Positions 18,186 through 26,529 of a stretch of 64,000 nt of DNA are shown here, in pieces (positions within the stretch are counted from its first letter, which is position 1; the number at the start of each line of letters is the position of its first letter). The notes below the pieces were generated by a model. The model was not told where the DNA came from, made no database searches, and was given only the letters and a program-made list of their open reading frames with translations. The translations under genes and the position numbers were made by a program. Origin of the DNA: Caballeronia humi (lineage in GTDB: Bacteria; Pseudomonadota; Gammaproteobacteria; Burkholderiales; Burkholderiaceae); assembly GCF_001544475.1 (NCBI RefSeq), contig NZ_FCNW02000017.1, positions 1 to 64,000 of the forward strand, read 5' to 3'.

Positions 18186-19097
18186 ATGGATCGATTCAAG
18201 CAGATAGAAACGTTCGTGCGCGTCGCGGAGGCGGGCAGCCTCGCGGCGGCGGCGCTGGAGGAGGGCGTGTCGCCGGTGATTCTCGGGCGGCGCATCGACG
18301 CGCTGGAAAAGCGCCTCGGCGTGAAACTGATGTATCGATCGACGCGGCGGCTCGTCGTCAGCGAAGACGGCGCGGCTTTTCTCGATCGATGCCGGCATTT
18401 GCTGACCGAATGGGATCAGGCGGAAAACGAGCTCGCAGCGGGACGCCGCGCGGTGAACGGCCATCTGATCGTATCGGCGCCCGCGGCGTTCGGACGGATG
18501 CACGTCGCGCCGCACGCGCCGCCGTTCATCGCTGACAAGCCGGAATTGCAGATGTCGTTCAACCTGACGGACCGCGTCGTGGATCTGGTGCGCGAGGGCT
18601 ATGACCTGTCGATCCGGATCGGCGGAGCGGTCGATCCGAACTTCGTCGCGGTGAAGCTGGCGAACAACCGGCGCGTGGTGTGCGGCACGCCCGAATATTT
18701 CCGGAAGCACGGCAAGCCCAAATCGCTCGACGACCTGCCCGCGCACAACTGCCTCGCGTTCAACTTGCAGGGTGGACAGAATCGCGGCTGGTATTTCCGG
18801 CGCAACGGCAAGCTCGCGACCGTGCGCGTGTCCGGCAATCTCGATTGCAACGACGGCGAACTGCTGCATCGATGGATGTCGGAGGGTCTCGGGCTCGGCT
18901 GGCGTTCGACGTGGGAAATCCAGCGGCAACTGGCGGCGGGCGAACTGGAAACCGTCCTCGACGAATACGCGCTCCCCGACTATGACATCCTCGCCGTCTA
19001 TCCGCAGCAGCGCTACGTGCCGGCGAGAGTACGCTACTTCATTGATTATCTTAAGGAAATCTATGCGCAGCCGGATTACTGGAGCCGCGCGCCGTGA
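18186..19097 (+). CDS. LysR family regulator, probable regulator of the glyoxylate operon
   Basis: The 303-residue protein has an N-terminal winged helix-turn-helix (MDRFKQIETFVRVAEAGSL) and a C-terminal periplasmic-binding-like effector domain (about 90-295). AAGGAGAC lies six bases before the ATG. It is divergent from gcl, so by the usual LysR arrangement it probably controls gcl-hyi-glxR; the effector is unknown. The effector domain resembles the large CrgA/DsdC-like group, many of which bind small organic acids. The stop is followed by 180 bases of promoter for the ribosomal operon. Confidence 0.85.
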   Translation: MDRFKQIETFVRVAEAGSLAAAALEEGVSPVILGRRIDALEKRLGVKLMYRSTRRLVVSEDGAAFLDRCRHLLTEWDQAENELAAGRRAVNGHLIVSAPAAFGRMHVAPHAPPFIADKPELQMSFNLTDRVVDLVREGYDLSIRIGGAVDPNFVAVKLANNRRVVCGTPEYFRKHGKPKSLDDLPAHNCLAFNLQGGQNRGWYFRRNGKLATVRVSGNLDCNDGELLHRWMSEGLGLGWRSTWEIQRQLAAGELETVLDEYALPDYDILAVYPQQRYVPARVRYFIDYLKEIYAQPDYWSRAP

Positions 19098-19174
19098 TTC
19101 CGGGGGCGCTGCGGGCCGGAAACGCTAAATCATTGAAAAGACAGTGGAAGTCATTCGAGAAATGCCCGTCGAGC

Positions 19175-19203
19175 TTGCGCGGACGGGTGCCAGCAGTTAC
19201 AAT
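19175..19203 (+). promoter_or_regulatory. Sigma-70 promoter for the rpsF operon
   Basis: TTGCGC, 17-base spacer, TACAAT, 75 bases before the rpsF start. Spacer length and both hexamers fit a good housekeeping promoter. The leader between it and rpsF shows no obvious strong fold. Confidence 0.6.
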
Positions 19204-19277
19204 CTTGGGCTTCTCACTTGCCGCACCGGTCCGACGCCCGGGTGGCTTTAATCCACAAGTCAGCACAAGGAGTGAAT

Positions 19278-19649
19278 ATGCGTCATTACGAAATCGTATT
19301 TATCGTGCATCCCGATCAGAGCGAGCAAGTGCCCGCCATGATCGAGCGTTACAAGAGCACGATCACCACGCACGGCGGCCAGATCCACCGTATCGAAGAC
19401 TGGGGCCGCCGTCAGCTGGCCTACATGATCGAGAAACTCGCGAAGGCTCACTACGTCTGCATGAACATCGAGTGCAATCAGGAAACGCTCGAAGAACTCG
19501 AACACGCGTTCAAGTTCAACGACGCAGTTCTGCGCCACCTGATCGTCAAGCTGAAGAAGGCCGAAACCGGCCCGTCGCCGATGATGAAGGAAGTGCAGCG
19601 CGAAGAAGCCAAGAAGGCGGCCTCCCAGCCGACCGAAGCGCAGGCTTAA
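19278..19649 (+). CDS. rpsF: 30S ribosomal protein S6
   Basis: The 123-residue S6 starts [19 protein letters not shown] with AAGGAG seven bases ahead. The fold signature [19 protein letters not shown] is present (about 45-63). An Ala/Lys/Glu-rich tail follows the core. S6 binds 16S rRNA as a heterodimer with S18, whose gene rpsR lies two genes downstream. First gene of rpsF-priB-rpsR-rplI. In-frame codons further upstream exist but lack S6 homology. Confidence 0.97.
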   Translation: MRHYEIVFIVHPDQSEQVPAMIERYKSTITTHGGQIHRIEDWGRRQLAYMIEKLAKAHYVCMNIECNQETLEELEHAFKFNDAVLRHLIVKLKKAETGPSPMMKEVQREEAKKAASQPTEAQA

Positions 19650-19681
19650 GGCGATTTGATTCGTCAGCCACCAGAAATCAA

Positions 19682-19981
19682 GTGAACCGGCTGCAACTGA
19701 CAGCAAGCGTCGTGGAACGCGAACCGGTGCGGTACACCCCCGCCGGCGTCCCGATCGCAAGCTGCACGTTGCATCACCGCACGGAAGTCGTCGAAGCCGG
19801 TATCGCCCGGCAAGTCGAACTGACCATGCTGGCGGTAGCGGCCGGTGAGGCGAGCGGCAGACTGGAAAGCTGTCAGATGGGCGTGGAAACACGTTTCACC
19901 GGCTTTCTGGCGAAAAAGAGCCGCAACGCGCGAACCCTGGTGTTTCACATCACAGAATTGCAGGATATTGGAAAGGACTGA
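19682..19981 (+). CDS. priB: Primosomal replication protein N (PriB)
   Basis: The 99-residue OB-fold protein starts with GTG as (V)[21 protein letters not shown]; the sequence [20 protein letters not shown] is typical of PriB. It binds single-stranded DNA and helps PriA reload DnaB at stalled forks. It lies between rpsF and rpsR, the conserved position in beta- and gammaproteobacteria, 32 bases after rpsF and 2 before rpsR. The GTG has only a weak ribosome site, so it may rely on coupling to rpsF. Confidence 0.93.
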   Translation: MNRLQLTASVVEREPVRYTPAGVPIASCTLHHRTEVVEAGIARQVELTMLAVAAGEASGRLESCQMGVETRFTGFLAKKSRNARTLVFHITELQDIGKD

Positions 19982-19983
19982 AC

Positions 19984-20259
19984 ATGCCCCGCCCGACTGG
20001 TAAGAAATTCGACAAGCGTCGTCAGCAACAAAACCCGCTCTTCAAGCGCAAGAAGTTCTGCCGTTTCACGGCCGCCAACGTCGAGTACATCGACTACAAG
20101 GACACGGAAACGCTGAAGGACTTCATCGGCGAGAACGGCAAGATCACGCCGGCTCGTCTGACGGGTACGAAGGCTCACTATCAACGTCAGCTCGACACGG
20201 CAATCAAGCGCGCGCGTTTTCTCGCGCTCCTGCCGTACACCGACCTGCACAAGGCCTAA
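19984..20259 (+). CDS. rpsR: 30S ribosomal protein S18
   Basis: The 91-residue basic protein contains the S18 signature: [21 protein letters not shown], then [21 protein letters not shown] and a C-terminal [12 protein letters not shown]. It partners S6 in the platform of the 30S subunit. Spacing of 2 bases to priB and 27 to rplI marks one operon. Confidence 0.98.
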   Translation: MPRPTGKKFDKRRQQQNPLFKRKKFCRFTAANVEYIDYKDTETLKDFIGENGKITPARLTGTKAHYQRQLDTAIKRARFLALLPYTDLHKA

Positions 20260-20286
20260 TCAGACGACGGTATAAGGAACAGCCAA

Positions 20287-20742
20287 ATGCAAATCATTCT
20301 TTTGGAAAAAGTCGTCAACCTGGGCAACCTGGGCGACATCGTGAAGGTCAAGGACGGCTACGCCCGTAACTTCCTGATCCCCGGCAAGAAAGCACGCCGC
20401 GCAACGAAGGACGCCATCGCCGAATTCGAAGTGCGTCGCGCCGATCTCGAAAAGGTCGCCGCTGAAAAGCTGGCAACCGCTACGGCCGCAGGCGAAAAGC
20501 TGAACGGCGCAACCGTTCAGATCTCGCAGAAGGCCGGCGTCGACGGCCGTCTGTTCGGTTCGGTGACGAACGCGGACATCGCTGAGGCGCTCAAGAAGCA
20601 AGGCCTGGCCGAAGTGGAAAAGGCGCAAGTGCGCCTGCCGGAAGGCCCGCTGAAGCTGGTCGGCGACCACGCGATTCAAGTCGCGCTGCACACCGACGTC
20701 GTGGTCGACGTCACCGTGTCGGTGCTCGGCGAACACGCTTGA
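20287..20742 (+). CDS. rplI: 50S ribosomal protein L9
   Basis: The 151-residue L9 starts [30 protein letters not shown], the conserved N-terminal domain with its Gly/Lys-rich loop. A long helix and the C-terminal domain (about 75-148) follow. It binds 23S rRNA near the base of the L1 stalk. It is the last gene of the operon; a strong terminator follows 50 bases later. Confidence 0.98.
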   Translation: MQIILLEKVVNLGNLGDIVKVKDGYARNFLIPGKKARRATKDAIAEFEVRRADLEKVAAEKLATATAAGEKLNGATVQISQKAGVDGRLFGSVTNADIAEALKKQGLAEVEKAQVRLPEGPLKLVGDHAIQVALHTDVVVDVTVSVLGEHA

Positions 20743-20792
20743 GTCCGCGAGCGTTCATCTGTAACGCTCGACGCTTGACGTAGGAAAAGAAG

Positions 20793-20824
20793 GGCAGGAA
20801 CCGCGCGCGGTTCCTGCCTTTTTT
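20793..20824 (+). terminator. Intrinsic terminator of the rpsF-priB-rpsR-rplI operon
   Basis: GGCAGGAACCG / CGGTTCCTGCC around a CGCG centre, followed by six T. It separates rplI from dnaB, whose start lies 40 bases on. Confidence 0.92.
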
Positions 20825-20863
20825 GTTGGCCGCGGCCGGTCATTTCATCGATAATTCCACCCC

Positions 20864-22252
20864 ATGAACGCTCCGTCGAAAGATCCGCAACTCGATGCGC
20901 TGAAGGTCCCGCCGCATTCGATCGAAGCCGAACAGTCCGTCATCGGCGGCCTGCTGCTGGACAACGCCGCGTGGGACCGCATCGCCGATGTCATGTCGCA
21001 CAGCGACTTTTATCGCTACGACCATCGGATCATTTATGAACATATCGGCAAGCTGATCGCGGGCACGCGTCCCGCCGACGTCATCACCGTTCACGAAGCG
21101 CTGAGCACGGCGGGCAAAGCCGACGAAGTCGGCGGCCTCGCGTACCTGAACGCACTCGCGCAGAACACGCCGAGCGCCGCGAACATCCGTCGATATGCGG
21201 AAATCGTGCGTGATCGCGCGGTGCTGCGGCGGCTTGTGTCGGTGGCCGATGAAATCTCCGCCGACGCCTTCAATCCGCAAGGCAAGGAAGTGCGCCAGTT
21301 GCTCGACGAAGCCGAGGCGAAGGTCTTCTCGATCGCCGAAGACGGCGCGCGCGGCACGCAGGGCTTTCTCGAGATCGGGCCGCTGCTGACGCAAGTCGTC
21401 GAGCGTATCGACACGCTTTATCACACCGCGAATCCGAGCGACGTCACCGGCACACCGACGGGTTTTGTCGACCTCGACCGGATGACTTCCGGCATGCACG
21501 GCGGCGAACTGATCATCGTGGCGGGGCGGCCGTCGATGGGTAAAACGGCGTTTTCGATGAACATCGGCGAGTACGTCGCCGTCGAGTACGGCCTGCCGGT
21601 CGCGGTGTTCTCGATGGAAATGCCGGGCACGCAATTGACGATGCGGATGCTCGGGTCGGTCGGACGGCTCGACCAGCATCGCATGCGAACCGGGCGCCTC
21701 ACCGACGAAGACTGGCCGAAGCTCACGCACGCCGTGCAGAAAATGAGCGAGGCACAACTATTCATCGACGAAACCGGCGGCCTGAATCCGATGGAATTGC
21801 GCTCGCGCTCGAGGCGTCTCGCGCGGCAATGCGGCAAGCTCGGGCTCATCATCGTCGACTATTTGCAGCTGATGTCGGGCTCGGGGAATAGCGGCGAAAA
21901 TCGCGCGACCGAAATCTCCGAAATTTCGCGCTCGCTGAAGAGCCTCGCGAAGGAACTCGACGTGCCTGTGATCGCGCTTTCGCAGTTGAATCGCGGACTC
22001 GAACAGCGGCCGAACAAGCGCCCCATCATGTCCGACCTGCGCGAATCCGGCGCTATCGAGCAGGACGCGGACGTCATCCTTTTCATCTACCGCGACGAAG
22101 TCTATAACCCCGACAGCCCCGACAAAGGCACGGCGGAAATCATCATCGGCAAGCAACGGAATGGGCCGATCGGTCCGATCCGACTCACGTTCCACGGTCA
22201 ATACACGAAGTTTGACAACTTCGCTGGCGCCCAGAGTTTCTACGGCGAGTAA
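20864..22252 (+). CDS. dnaB: Replicative DNA helicase DnaB
   Basis: The 462-residue hexameric helicase has an N-terminal primase-binding domain (about 10-150, beginning VPPHSIEAEQSVIGGLLLD), a linker, and a RecA-type motor with Walker A GRPSMGKTAF (about 220), Walker B LIIVDYLQLM and the arginine-bearing C-terminal motif SDLRESGAIEQDADVI. It unwinds DNA ahead of the replication fork. It follows the ribosomal terminator with a gap of 40 bases, so its promoter must overlap that region or depend on read-through. No intein is present. Confidence 0.98.
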   Translation: MNAPSKDPQLDALKVPPHSIEAEQSVIGGLLLDNAAWDRIADVMSHSDFYRYDHRIIYEHIGKLIAGTRPADVITVHEALSTAGKADEVGGLAYLNALAQNTPSAANIRRYAEIVRDRAVLRRLVSVADEISADAFNPQGKEVRQLLDEAEAKVFSIAEDGARGTQGFLEIGPLLTQVVERIDTLYHTANPSDVTGTPTGFVDLDRMTSGMHGGELIIVAGRPSMGKTAFSMNIGEYVAVEYGLPVAVFSMEMPGTQLTMRMLGSVGRLDQHRMRTGRLTDEDWPKLTHAVQKMSEAQLFIDETGGLNPMELRSRSRRLARQCGKLGLIIVDYLQLMSGSGNSGENRATEISEISRSLKSLAKELDVPVIALSQLNRGLEQRPNKRPIMSDLRESGAIEQDADVILFIYRDEVYNPDSPDKGTAEIIIGKQRNGPIGPIRLTFHGQYTKFDNFAGAQSFYGE

Positions 22253-22393
22253 ATCCGTGCGTCAATCGGCCGTTATCCTGCGGCCATCCTGCAACAAGAA
22301 CGCGAGAACCGGCGCGGGTGCGCCGGCTGTCGCGCAAAGGTACAATGTGTCGGTTTGATGTCACACACATTTGACCCATCTATCGGGATTTTC

Positions 22394-23020
22394 ATGTTCG
22401 GTCGATTCATGCCCACTGAGGGCAAATTCTTCGAAATTTTCAACGCGCATGCGAAGTGCATCGTGGATGCGAGCCGCGAGCTCGAACTGCTGATCGACAA
22501 CCTCGACGACGCCGAAATTCACAAGCAGAACGTCCAGACCAACGAAAAGCGCGCGGACAAGCTCACGCACGAAACCATCGACCTGCTGCACAAGACGTTC
22601 ATCACGCCGCTCGACCGCGACGAGATCCACAAGCTCATTACGACGATGGACGACATCCTCGACCTGATGGAAGACGTCGCCACCGCGATTTTCCTGTACG
22701 ACGTGCGCCAGGTGACGTCCGAGGCGAGCCAGCTTGCGCACATCTGCACGGCGACGTCGATTCGCGTGCAGCAAGCCGTCGAATTGCTCGCCGACATGAA
22801 GCGCGCGAGCGAAATCCTGAAGATCTGCGAGGAAATCGACCGGCTGGAATCGGACGCGGACCGCGTGCTGCGCTCGGCGATGTCGAAACTCTTCCGCGAA
22901 GAAGACGACGTGAAGACGCTCATCAAGCTTAAGGCGATCTACGAACTGCTCGAAACGATCACCGACAAGTGCGAAGACGTGGCGAACATCATCGAAGGCA
23001 TCGTGCTGGAAAACGCCTGA
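22394..23020 (+). CDS. DUF47 family protein (PhoU-like), Pit-associated
   Basis: The 208-residue all-helical protein starts with the family hallmark MFGRFMPTEGKFFEIFNAHAK. DUF47 proteins resemble PhoU and are usually encoded next to Pit phosphate transporters, where they are thought to regulate transport. Here pit follows 102 bases later in the same direction. An earlier in-frame ATG would add 13 residues that lack similarity to the hallmark, so this start is preferred. Confidence 0.9.
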   Translation: MFGRFMPTEGKFFEIFNAHAKCIVDASRELELLIDNLDDAEIHKQNVQTNEKRADKLTHETIDLLHKTFITPLDRDEIHKLITTMDDILDLMEDVATAIFLYDVRQVTSEASQLAHICTATSIRVQQAVELLADMKRASEILKICEEIDRLESDADRVLRSAMSKLFREEDDVKTLIKLKAIYELLETITDKCEDVANIIEGIVLENA

Positions 23021-23122
23021 GGCATCAGGACCGGTAAGCGGCGTGACCGGCCGCGCGAGCAGCATTCCGCGCGGGGTCAGTCGTCCATTGCGTCAAAAAA
23101 ACGGGTATAAAAACCACCACCG

Positions 23123-24133
23123 ATGCATTCGATTCAACTCGCTCTCTGGGCCGTCGCCACGCTCGTTCTCGTCGCACTCGTGTTCGACTTCATGAACGGC
23201 TTCCATGACGCCGCCAATTCCATCGCGACGGTCGTCTCGACCGGCGTGCTCAAGCCGCAACAAGCGGTCGCATTTGCAGCCGCGTTCAACGTCATCGCGT
23301 ATTTCATCTTCCATCTGAAGGTCGCGGCCACGGTCGGCAAGGGCACGATCGATCCGAATATCGTCGATCACTACGTGATCTTCGGCGCGCTCGTCGGGGC
23401 TATCGGCTGGAATATCGTCACCTGGCACTACGGCATTCCGTCGAGTTCGTCGCACGCCCTGATCGGCGGGCTGGTCGGCGCGGCGCTCGCGAAGTCGGGC
23501 TGGGGATCGCTCAATATGGACGGCCTGCTGAAGACCGTCGCGTTCATCTTCATCTCGCCGCTGCTCGGCTTCGTGCTCGGCTCGTTCTTCATGCTGCTCG
23601 TGTCGTGGATGTATTTCCGTACGCCGCCATCGCGAGTCGACCGGCGGTTCCGGCGCTTGCAGCTCGTGTCGGCAGGGCTTTATTCGCTCGGCCACGGTGG
23701 CAACGACGCGCAGAAAACCATTGGCATCATCTGGATGCTTTTGATCGGCACGGGCTATGTGTCGTCGATGGCCGAGGCGCCGCCCGTCTGGGTGATCGGC
23801 GGGTGCTACCTCTCGATGGGGCTCGGCACGCTCTTCGGCGGCTGGCGAATCGTCCGCACGATGGGACAGAAAATCACGAAACTCAAGCCCGTCGGTGGTT
23901 TTTGTGCCGAGACGGGCGGGGCGATCACGCTGTTCCTCGCGTCGATCCTCGGCATTCCGGTGTCGACCACGCACACGATTACGGGCGCGATCGTCGGCGT
24001 CGGCGCGACGCAGAAGTTCAGCGCGGTGCGCTGGGGCGTCGCGGGCAACATCGTGTGGGCGTGGATTCTGACGATTCCGGCGTCCGCCGCGCTCGCGGCC
24101 GCCGGCTGGTGGTTCGGCCACCGCTTCCTGTAG
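23123..24133 (+). CDS. pit: Low-affinity inorganic phosphate transporter, Pit family
   Basis: The 336-residue membrane protein has about ten hydrophobic helices and the two Pit-family repeats: GFHDAANSIATVV near residue 25 and SLGHGGNDAQKTIG near 190. Family members carry phosphate, often as a metal-phosphate complex, with protons. Length is at the short end of the family; the short bacterial forms that pair with a DUF47 partner have this size. It converges with an SDR gene 18 bases further on. Confidence 0.92.
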   Translation: MHSIQLALWAVATLVLVALVFDFMNGFHDAANSIATVVSTGVLKPQQAVAFAAAFNVIAYFIFHLKVAATVGKGTIDPNIVDHYVIFGALVGAIGWNIVTWHYGIPSSSSHALIGGLVGAALAKSGWGSLNMDGLLKTVAFIFISPLLGFVLGSFFMLLVSWMYFRTPPSRVDRRFRRLQLVSAGLYSLGHGGNDAQKTIGIIWMLLIGTGYVSSMAEAPPVWVIGGCYLSMGLGTLFGGWRIVRTMGQKITKLKPVGGFCAETGGAITLFLASILGIPVSTTHTITGAIVGVGATQKFSAVRWGVAGNIVWAWILTIPASAALAAAGWWFGHRFL

Positions 24134-24151
24134 TTCTTGCTCCGGCGCCGG

Positions 24152-24958
24152 TCAGATGAGCGGCGCCGAGACGCCATCCATCGGGATGATCGCGCCCGAC
24201 ACATAACTCGCGCGGCGACTCGCCAGAAACAGCGCGACGTCGGCGATTTCCTCCGGTTTGGCATACCGCCCGAGCGGCACCTTCGACTGACTCGCCGCGA
24301 GCGCCTCGTCACGCGTGATGCCGTCTTTCTGCGCCTCAAGTTGCAGTGCTTCCTCGACGCGTTCGGTCAGCGTCGCGCCCGGATTGATCGCGTTGATGCG
24401 GATGCCGAGCTTTGCGTAGTGATGCGCGAGGCCGACCGTCGCGAGCATCAGCGCCGCGTTCGCCGCGCCGCCCGCGATGTGGATGTCGCTCGCGATTTTC
24501 CCGCCCATGCCGATGATGTTCACGATCGCGCCCGGTTGCGCGTCGGGATTCGCTCGCGCGCGCGCGGCCATCTGCTTTAGTACGACCTGCTGCGGGTAGA
24601 TGTAGGAGAAGTATTTGGCGTCCATCGCGGCTTTGAACGCGGCGGCGTCGAGCGTATCGGGGTCGTAGCGCTTGGCCGAACCCGCGCTGTTGATCAGGAT
24701 GTCGATGGGGCCGAGTGCGCCCGTCGCTTCCTCGACGATGTCCTCTGCGCTGTGCGCCTCGTGGAGGTCCGCGCGCGCGAGGTGCACGTGGTGTCCCGCG
24801 TTGGCGAGCTGCTCCCGGGCGCGGGCGAGATTGGCGGGATCGCGCGAAACGATCGCAATTTTCGCGCCTTCAGCCGCGAACGCGCGCGCGCACGCGAAAC
24901 CGATTCCCTTGCTGCCGCCCGTTATCAGGACGACCTTGCCGGAGAGTCCCAGGTCCAT
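24152..24958 (-). CDS. Short-chain dehydrogenase/reductase-like protein lacking the YxxxK pair
   Basis: This 268-residue Rossmann protein has the NAD(P) motif TGGSKGIG (residues 13-20) and NSAG near 90, so the SDR fold is clear. After the VNI strand, however, the segment that normally carries Ser, then Tyr-x3-Lys, reads GMGGKIASD...AGGAANAALM; no Tyr or Lys occupies the active-site positions (Gly and Asn instead). The C-terminal part (INAINPGAT..., PEEIADVALFLAS, SGAIIPMDG) is normal. It may use other residues, bind a ligand without catalysis, or be a regulatory protein. Substrate unknown. Single gene converging on pit. Confidence 0.85.
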   Translation of the reverse strand: MDLGLSGKVVLITGGSKGIGFACARAFAAEGAKIAIVSRDPANLARAREQLANAGHHVHLARADLHEAHSAEDIVEEATGALGPIDILINSAGSAKRYDPDTLDAAAFKAAMDAKYFSYIYPQQVVLKQMAARARANPDAQPGAIVNIIGMGGKIASDIHIAGGAANAALMLATVGLAHHYAKLGIRINAINPGATLTERVEEALQLEAQKDGITRDEALAASQSKVPLGRYAKPEEIADVALFLASRRASYVSGAIIPMDGVSAPLI

Positions 24959-25021
24959 GACGTTGCGCTCCTATCTAGGCGAGGTAATCGGAACACGATA
25001 GCAGAGACGCGGGGACGAAGG

Positions 25022-26356
25022 TTAGTTGCTGCCGTTGGCGAAGCGGGCGATGGGGTCGTCGGCGGGCGCGGAGGCGCGGATCACGTGTGGCGCCGGGTCC
25101 GGCGCGGCGGCGGGTTGCGCGGCGCGGGCTTGCTGGGCGGCGAGGCGCGCGGTAGGCGGCGGGGGTTCGAAGGCGTCGGCGGCGGCGGTGATGGGGTCGG
25201 GTGATTGCGCCTGCCGTTGAGCGGCAGTGAGCGTTGTGGGGAGTGTGGTTTGAGCGGACGCGGCTTGGCGCGACTGACGTTGTGCGGCTGCGAGCGCGGC
25301 AGGAGGCGGTTCGAATGGATCGGCGGAAGCTGCTCGCGGTTGTTGACGCGACGCAGCCGACGAGGCGGCTAGCCGCGACTGTCGTTGTGCGGCCGACAGC
25401 GACGATGGCGGCGGTTCGAATTGATCCGGCGTTTCAGAGGCGACGGCCGTTTGAGCGCGGATCGCAGCGGTTGCGCTAGTTTCTCGCGCGACGAGCGCCG
25501 AGGGAGCTTCGATTTGCGGCTGCGTCCGTGCGGGACCGGTCGCACCGGCGTCGCGCGACTGGCGCTGCGCTGCTGCCAGGGCCGACGGTGGCGGCTCGAA
25601 TGGATCGGCGGCGGAAGCGTTTTGCGATGGCGTTCGCGCCGGAACCGCCGCACCCGCCGCGCGCGACGGCCGCTGCGCCGCGCCCGAAGCCGTAGTCGGC
25701 TCGACCGCATTCGCCGAGGTGGCGCTTTGTTCACGTATCTGCGCGGGACTCGCGCTCGCCAAAGGCGCCGCTCCCGACGACGCCTCATAAACCGGCCCAT
25801 CGAACGGCGTCGGCGCGGACTTGGGAGGCGCGACGCGCCGAATGCCATCGAACCGCTTTGCCCAGTAAGGATTCGTCAGGTAATCGAGCCGCACGGTGCC
25901 GCCTGTCGAGGGCGCATTAACAAACCGCAGCTTTCCCACATAAATCCCGACGTGCGAATGCGGCCGCCCCGTCGTATTGAAAAAGATCAGATCTCCCGGC
26001 GCGACTCCATCGGGTTCGATCGATTCACCGCGGCTGCTCATATCAGCGGTCGTGCGCGGCAGATTCACCGACGCCGCCCGGTCGACCACATACCGCACGA
26101 GCCCGCTGCAATCGAAACCGGCGTCGGGCGTATTGCCGCCCCATCGATACGGCACGCCGACGAGCGCCATCGCCTGGATCGAAATCTCTTCGCGCCCGAT
26201 GCTGTGATCGACGAAATTGGGGAAATCGGAGGGCGTCGCGAACGTGCGACTGGCGGTCGATGCGTTCCCCGCCGGCTTGCGCGACAGTTTCTGCGGCTCG
26301 CTGCCGCAAGCGGCGAGCAGCAGTGTCACAGCCAGCAGTAACCATAGTCGAAGCAT
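25022..26356 (-). CDS. NlpC/P60 cell-wall peptidase lipoprotein with a repeat-rich C-terminal tail
   Basis: From the ATG beginning MLRLWLLLAV the product is 444 residues: lipoprotein signal with lipobox LAAC (Cys17), then an NlpC/P60 domain (about 52-175) with catalytic Cys83 (GFDCSGLVRYV) and His135 (HSHVGIYVG). Such enzymes cut D-Glu-diaminopimelate bonds in wall peptides. After residue 180 comes a tail of about 265 residues, rich in Ala/Pro/Gln, holding an 18-residue repeat (DPFEPPPSALAAAQRQSR) at 251-268, 311-328 and 346-363, degenerate at 394-411 and partial near 376. Most single-domain NlpC/P60 lipoproteins end near residue 180-200. The tail could span the periplasm or grip another envelope component. 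Confidence 0.88.
   Translation of the reverse strand: MLRLWLLLAVTLLLAACGSEPQKLSRKPAGNASTASRTFATPSDFPNFVDHSIGREEISIQAMALVGVPYRWGGNTPDAGFDCSGLVRYVVDRAASVNLPRTTADMSSRGESIEPDGVAPGDLIFFNTTGRPHSHVGIYVGKLRFVNAPSTGGTVRLDYLTNPYWAKRFDGIRRVAPPKSAPTPFDGPVYEASSGAAPLASASPAQIREQSATSANAVEPTTASGAAQRPSRAAGAAVPARTPSQNASAADPFEPPPSALAAAQRQSRDAGATGPARTQPQIEAPSALVARETSATAAIRAQTAVASETPDQFEPPPSSLSAAQRQSRLAASSAASRQQPRAASADPFEPPPAALAAAQRQSRQAASAQTTLPTTLTAAQRQAQSPDPITAAADAFEPPPPTARLAAQQARAAQPAAAPDPAPHVIRASAPADDPIARFANGSN
25124..25606 (-). repeat. In-frame 18-codon repeats in the NlpC/P60 tail
   Basis: Three clear copies and two decayed copies of a unit encoding (D)xFEPPPxxLxAAQRQSR lie inside the peptidase gene, separated by irregular Ala-rich spacers of about 17-42 residues. 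The DNA copies differ at many positions, so this is an old protein repeat rather than a recent tandem duplication. Confidence 0.85.
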
Positions 26357-26478
26357 TTCGGGACAAGCAGAGAAGGCAGGTCCGCCGATACTAGCCCGCC
26401 GCACGGGGCTGAGGCAAGTTTTCCTTATGTATTACTTGAACAAAGCGCGCTAAGTGTTGCTTCGGCTTCTCCAGAACG

Positions 26479-26508
26479 AAAAACGGCCCGGCGTTTGAAG
26501 CCGGGCCG
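26479..26508 (-). terminator. Intrinsic terminator downstream of phoH
   Basis: On the minus strand a CGGCCCGGC / GCCGGGCCG stem with a 7-base loop is followed by five T. It closes the phoH transcript 22 bases past its stop and lies upstream of the NlpC/P60 gene. Confidence 0.88.
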
Positions 26509-26529
26509 CTAAAAATTGCCGCAAAAAAC

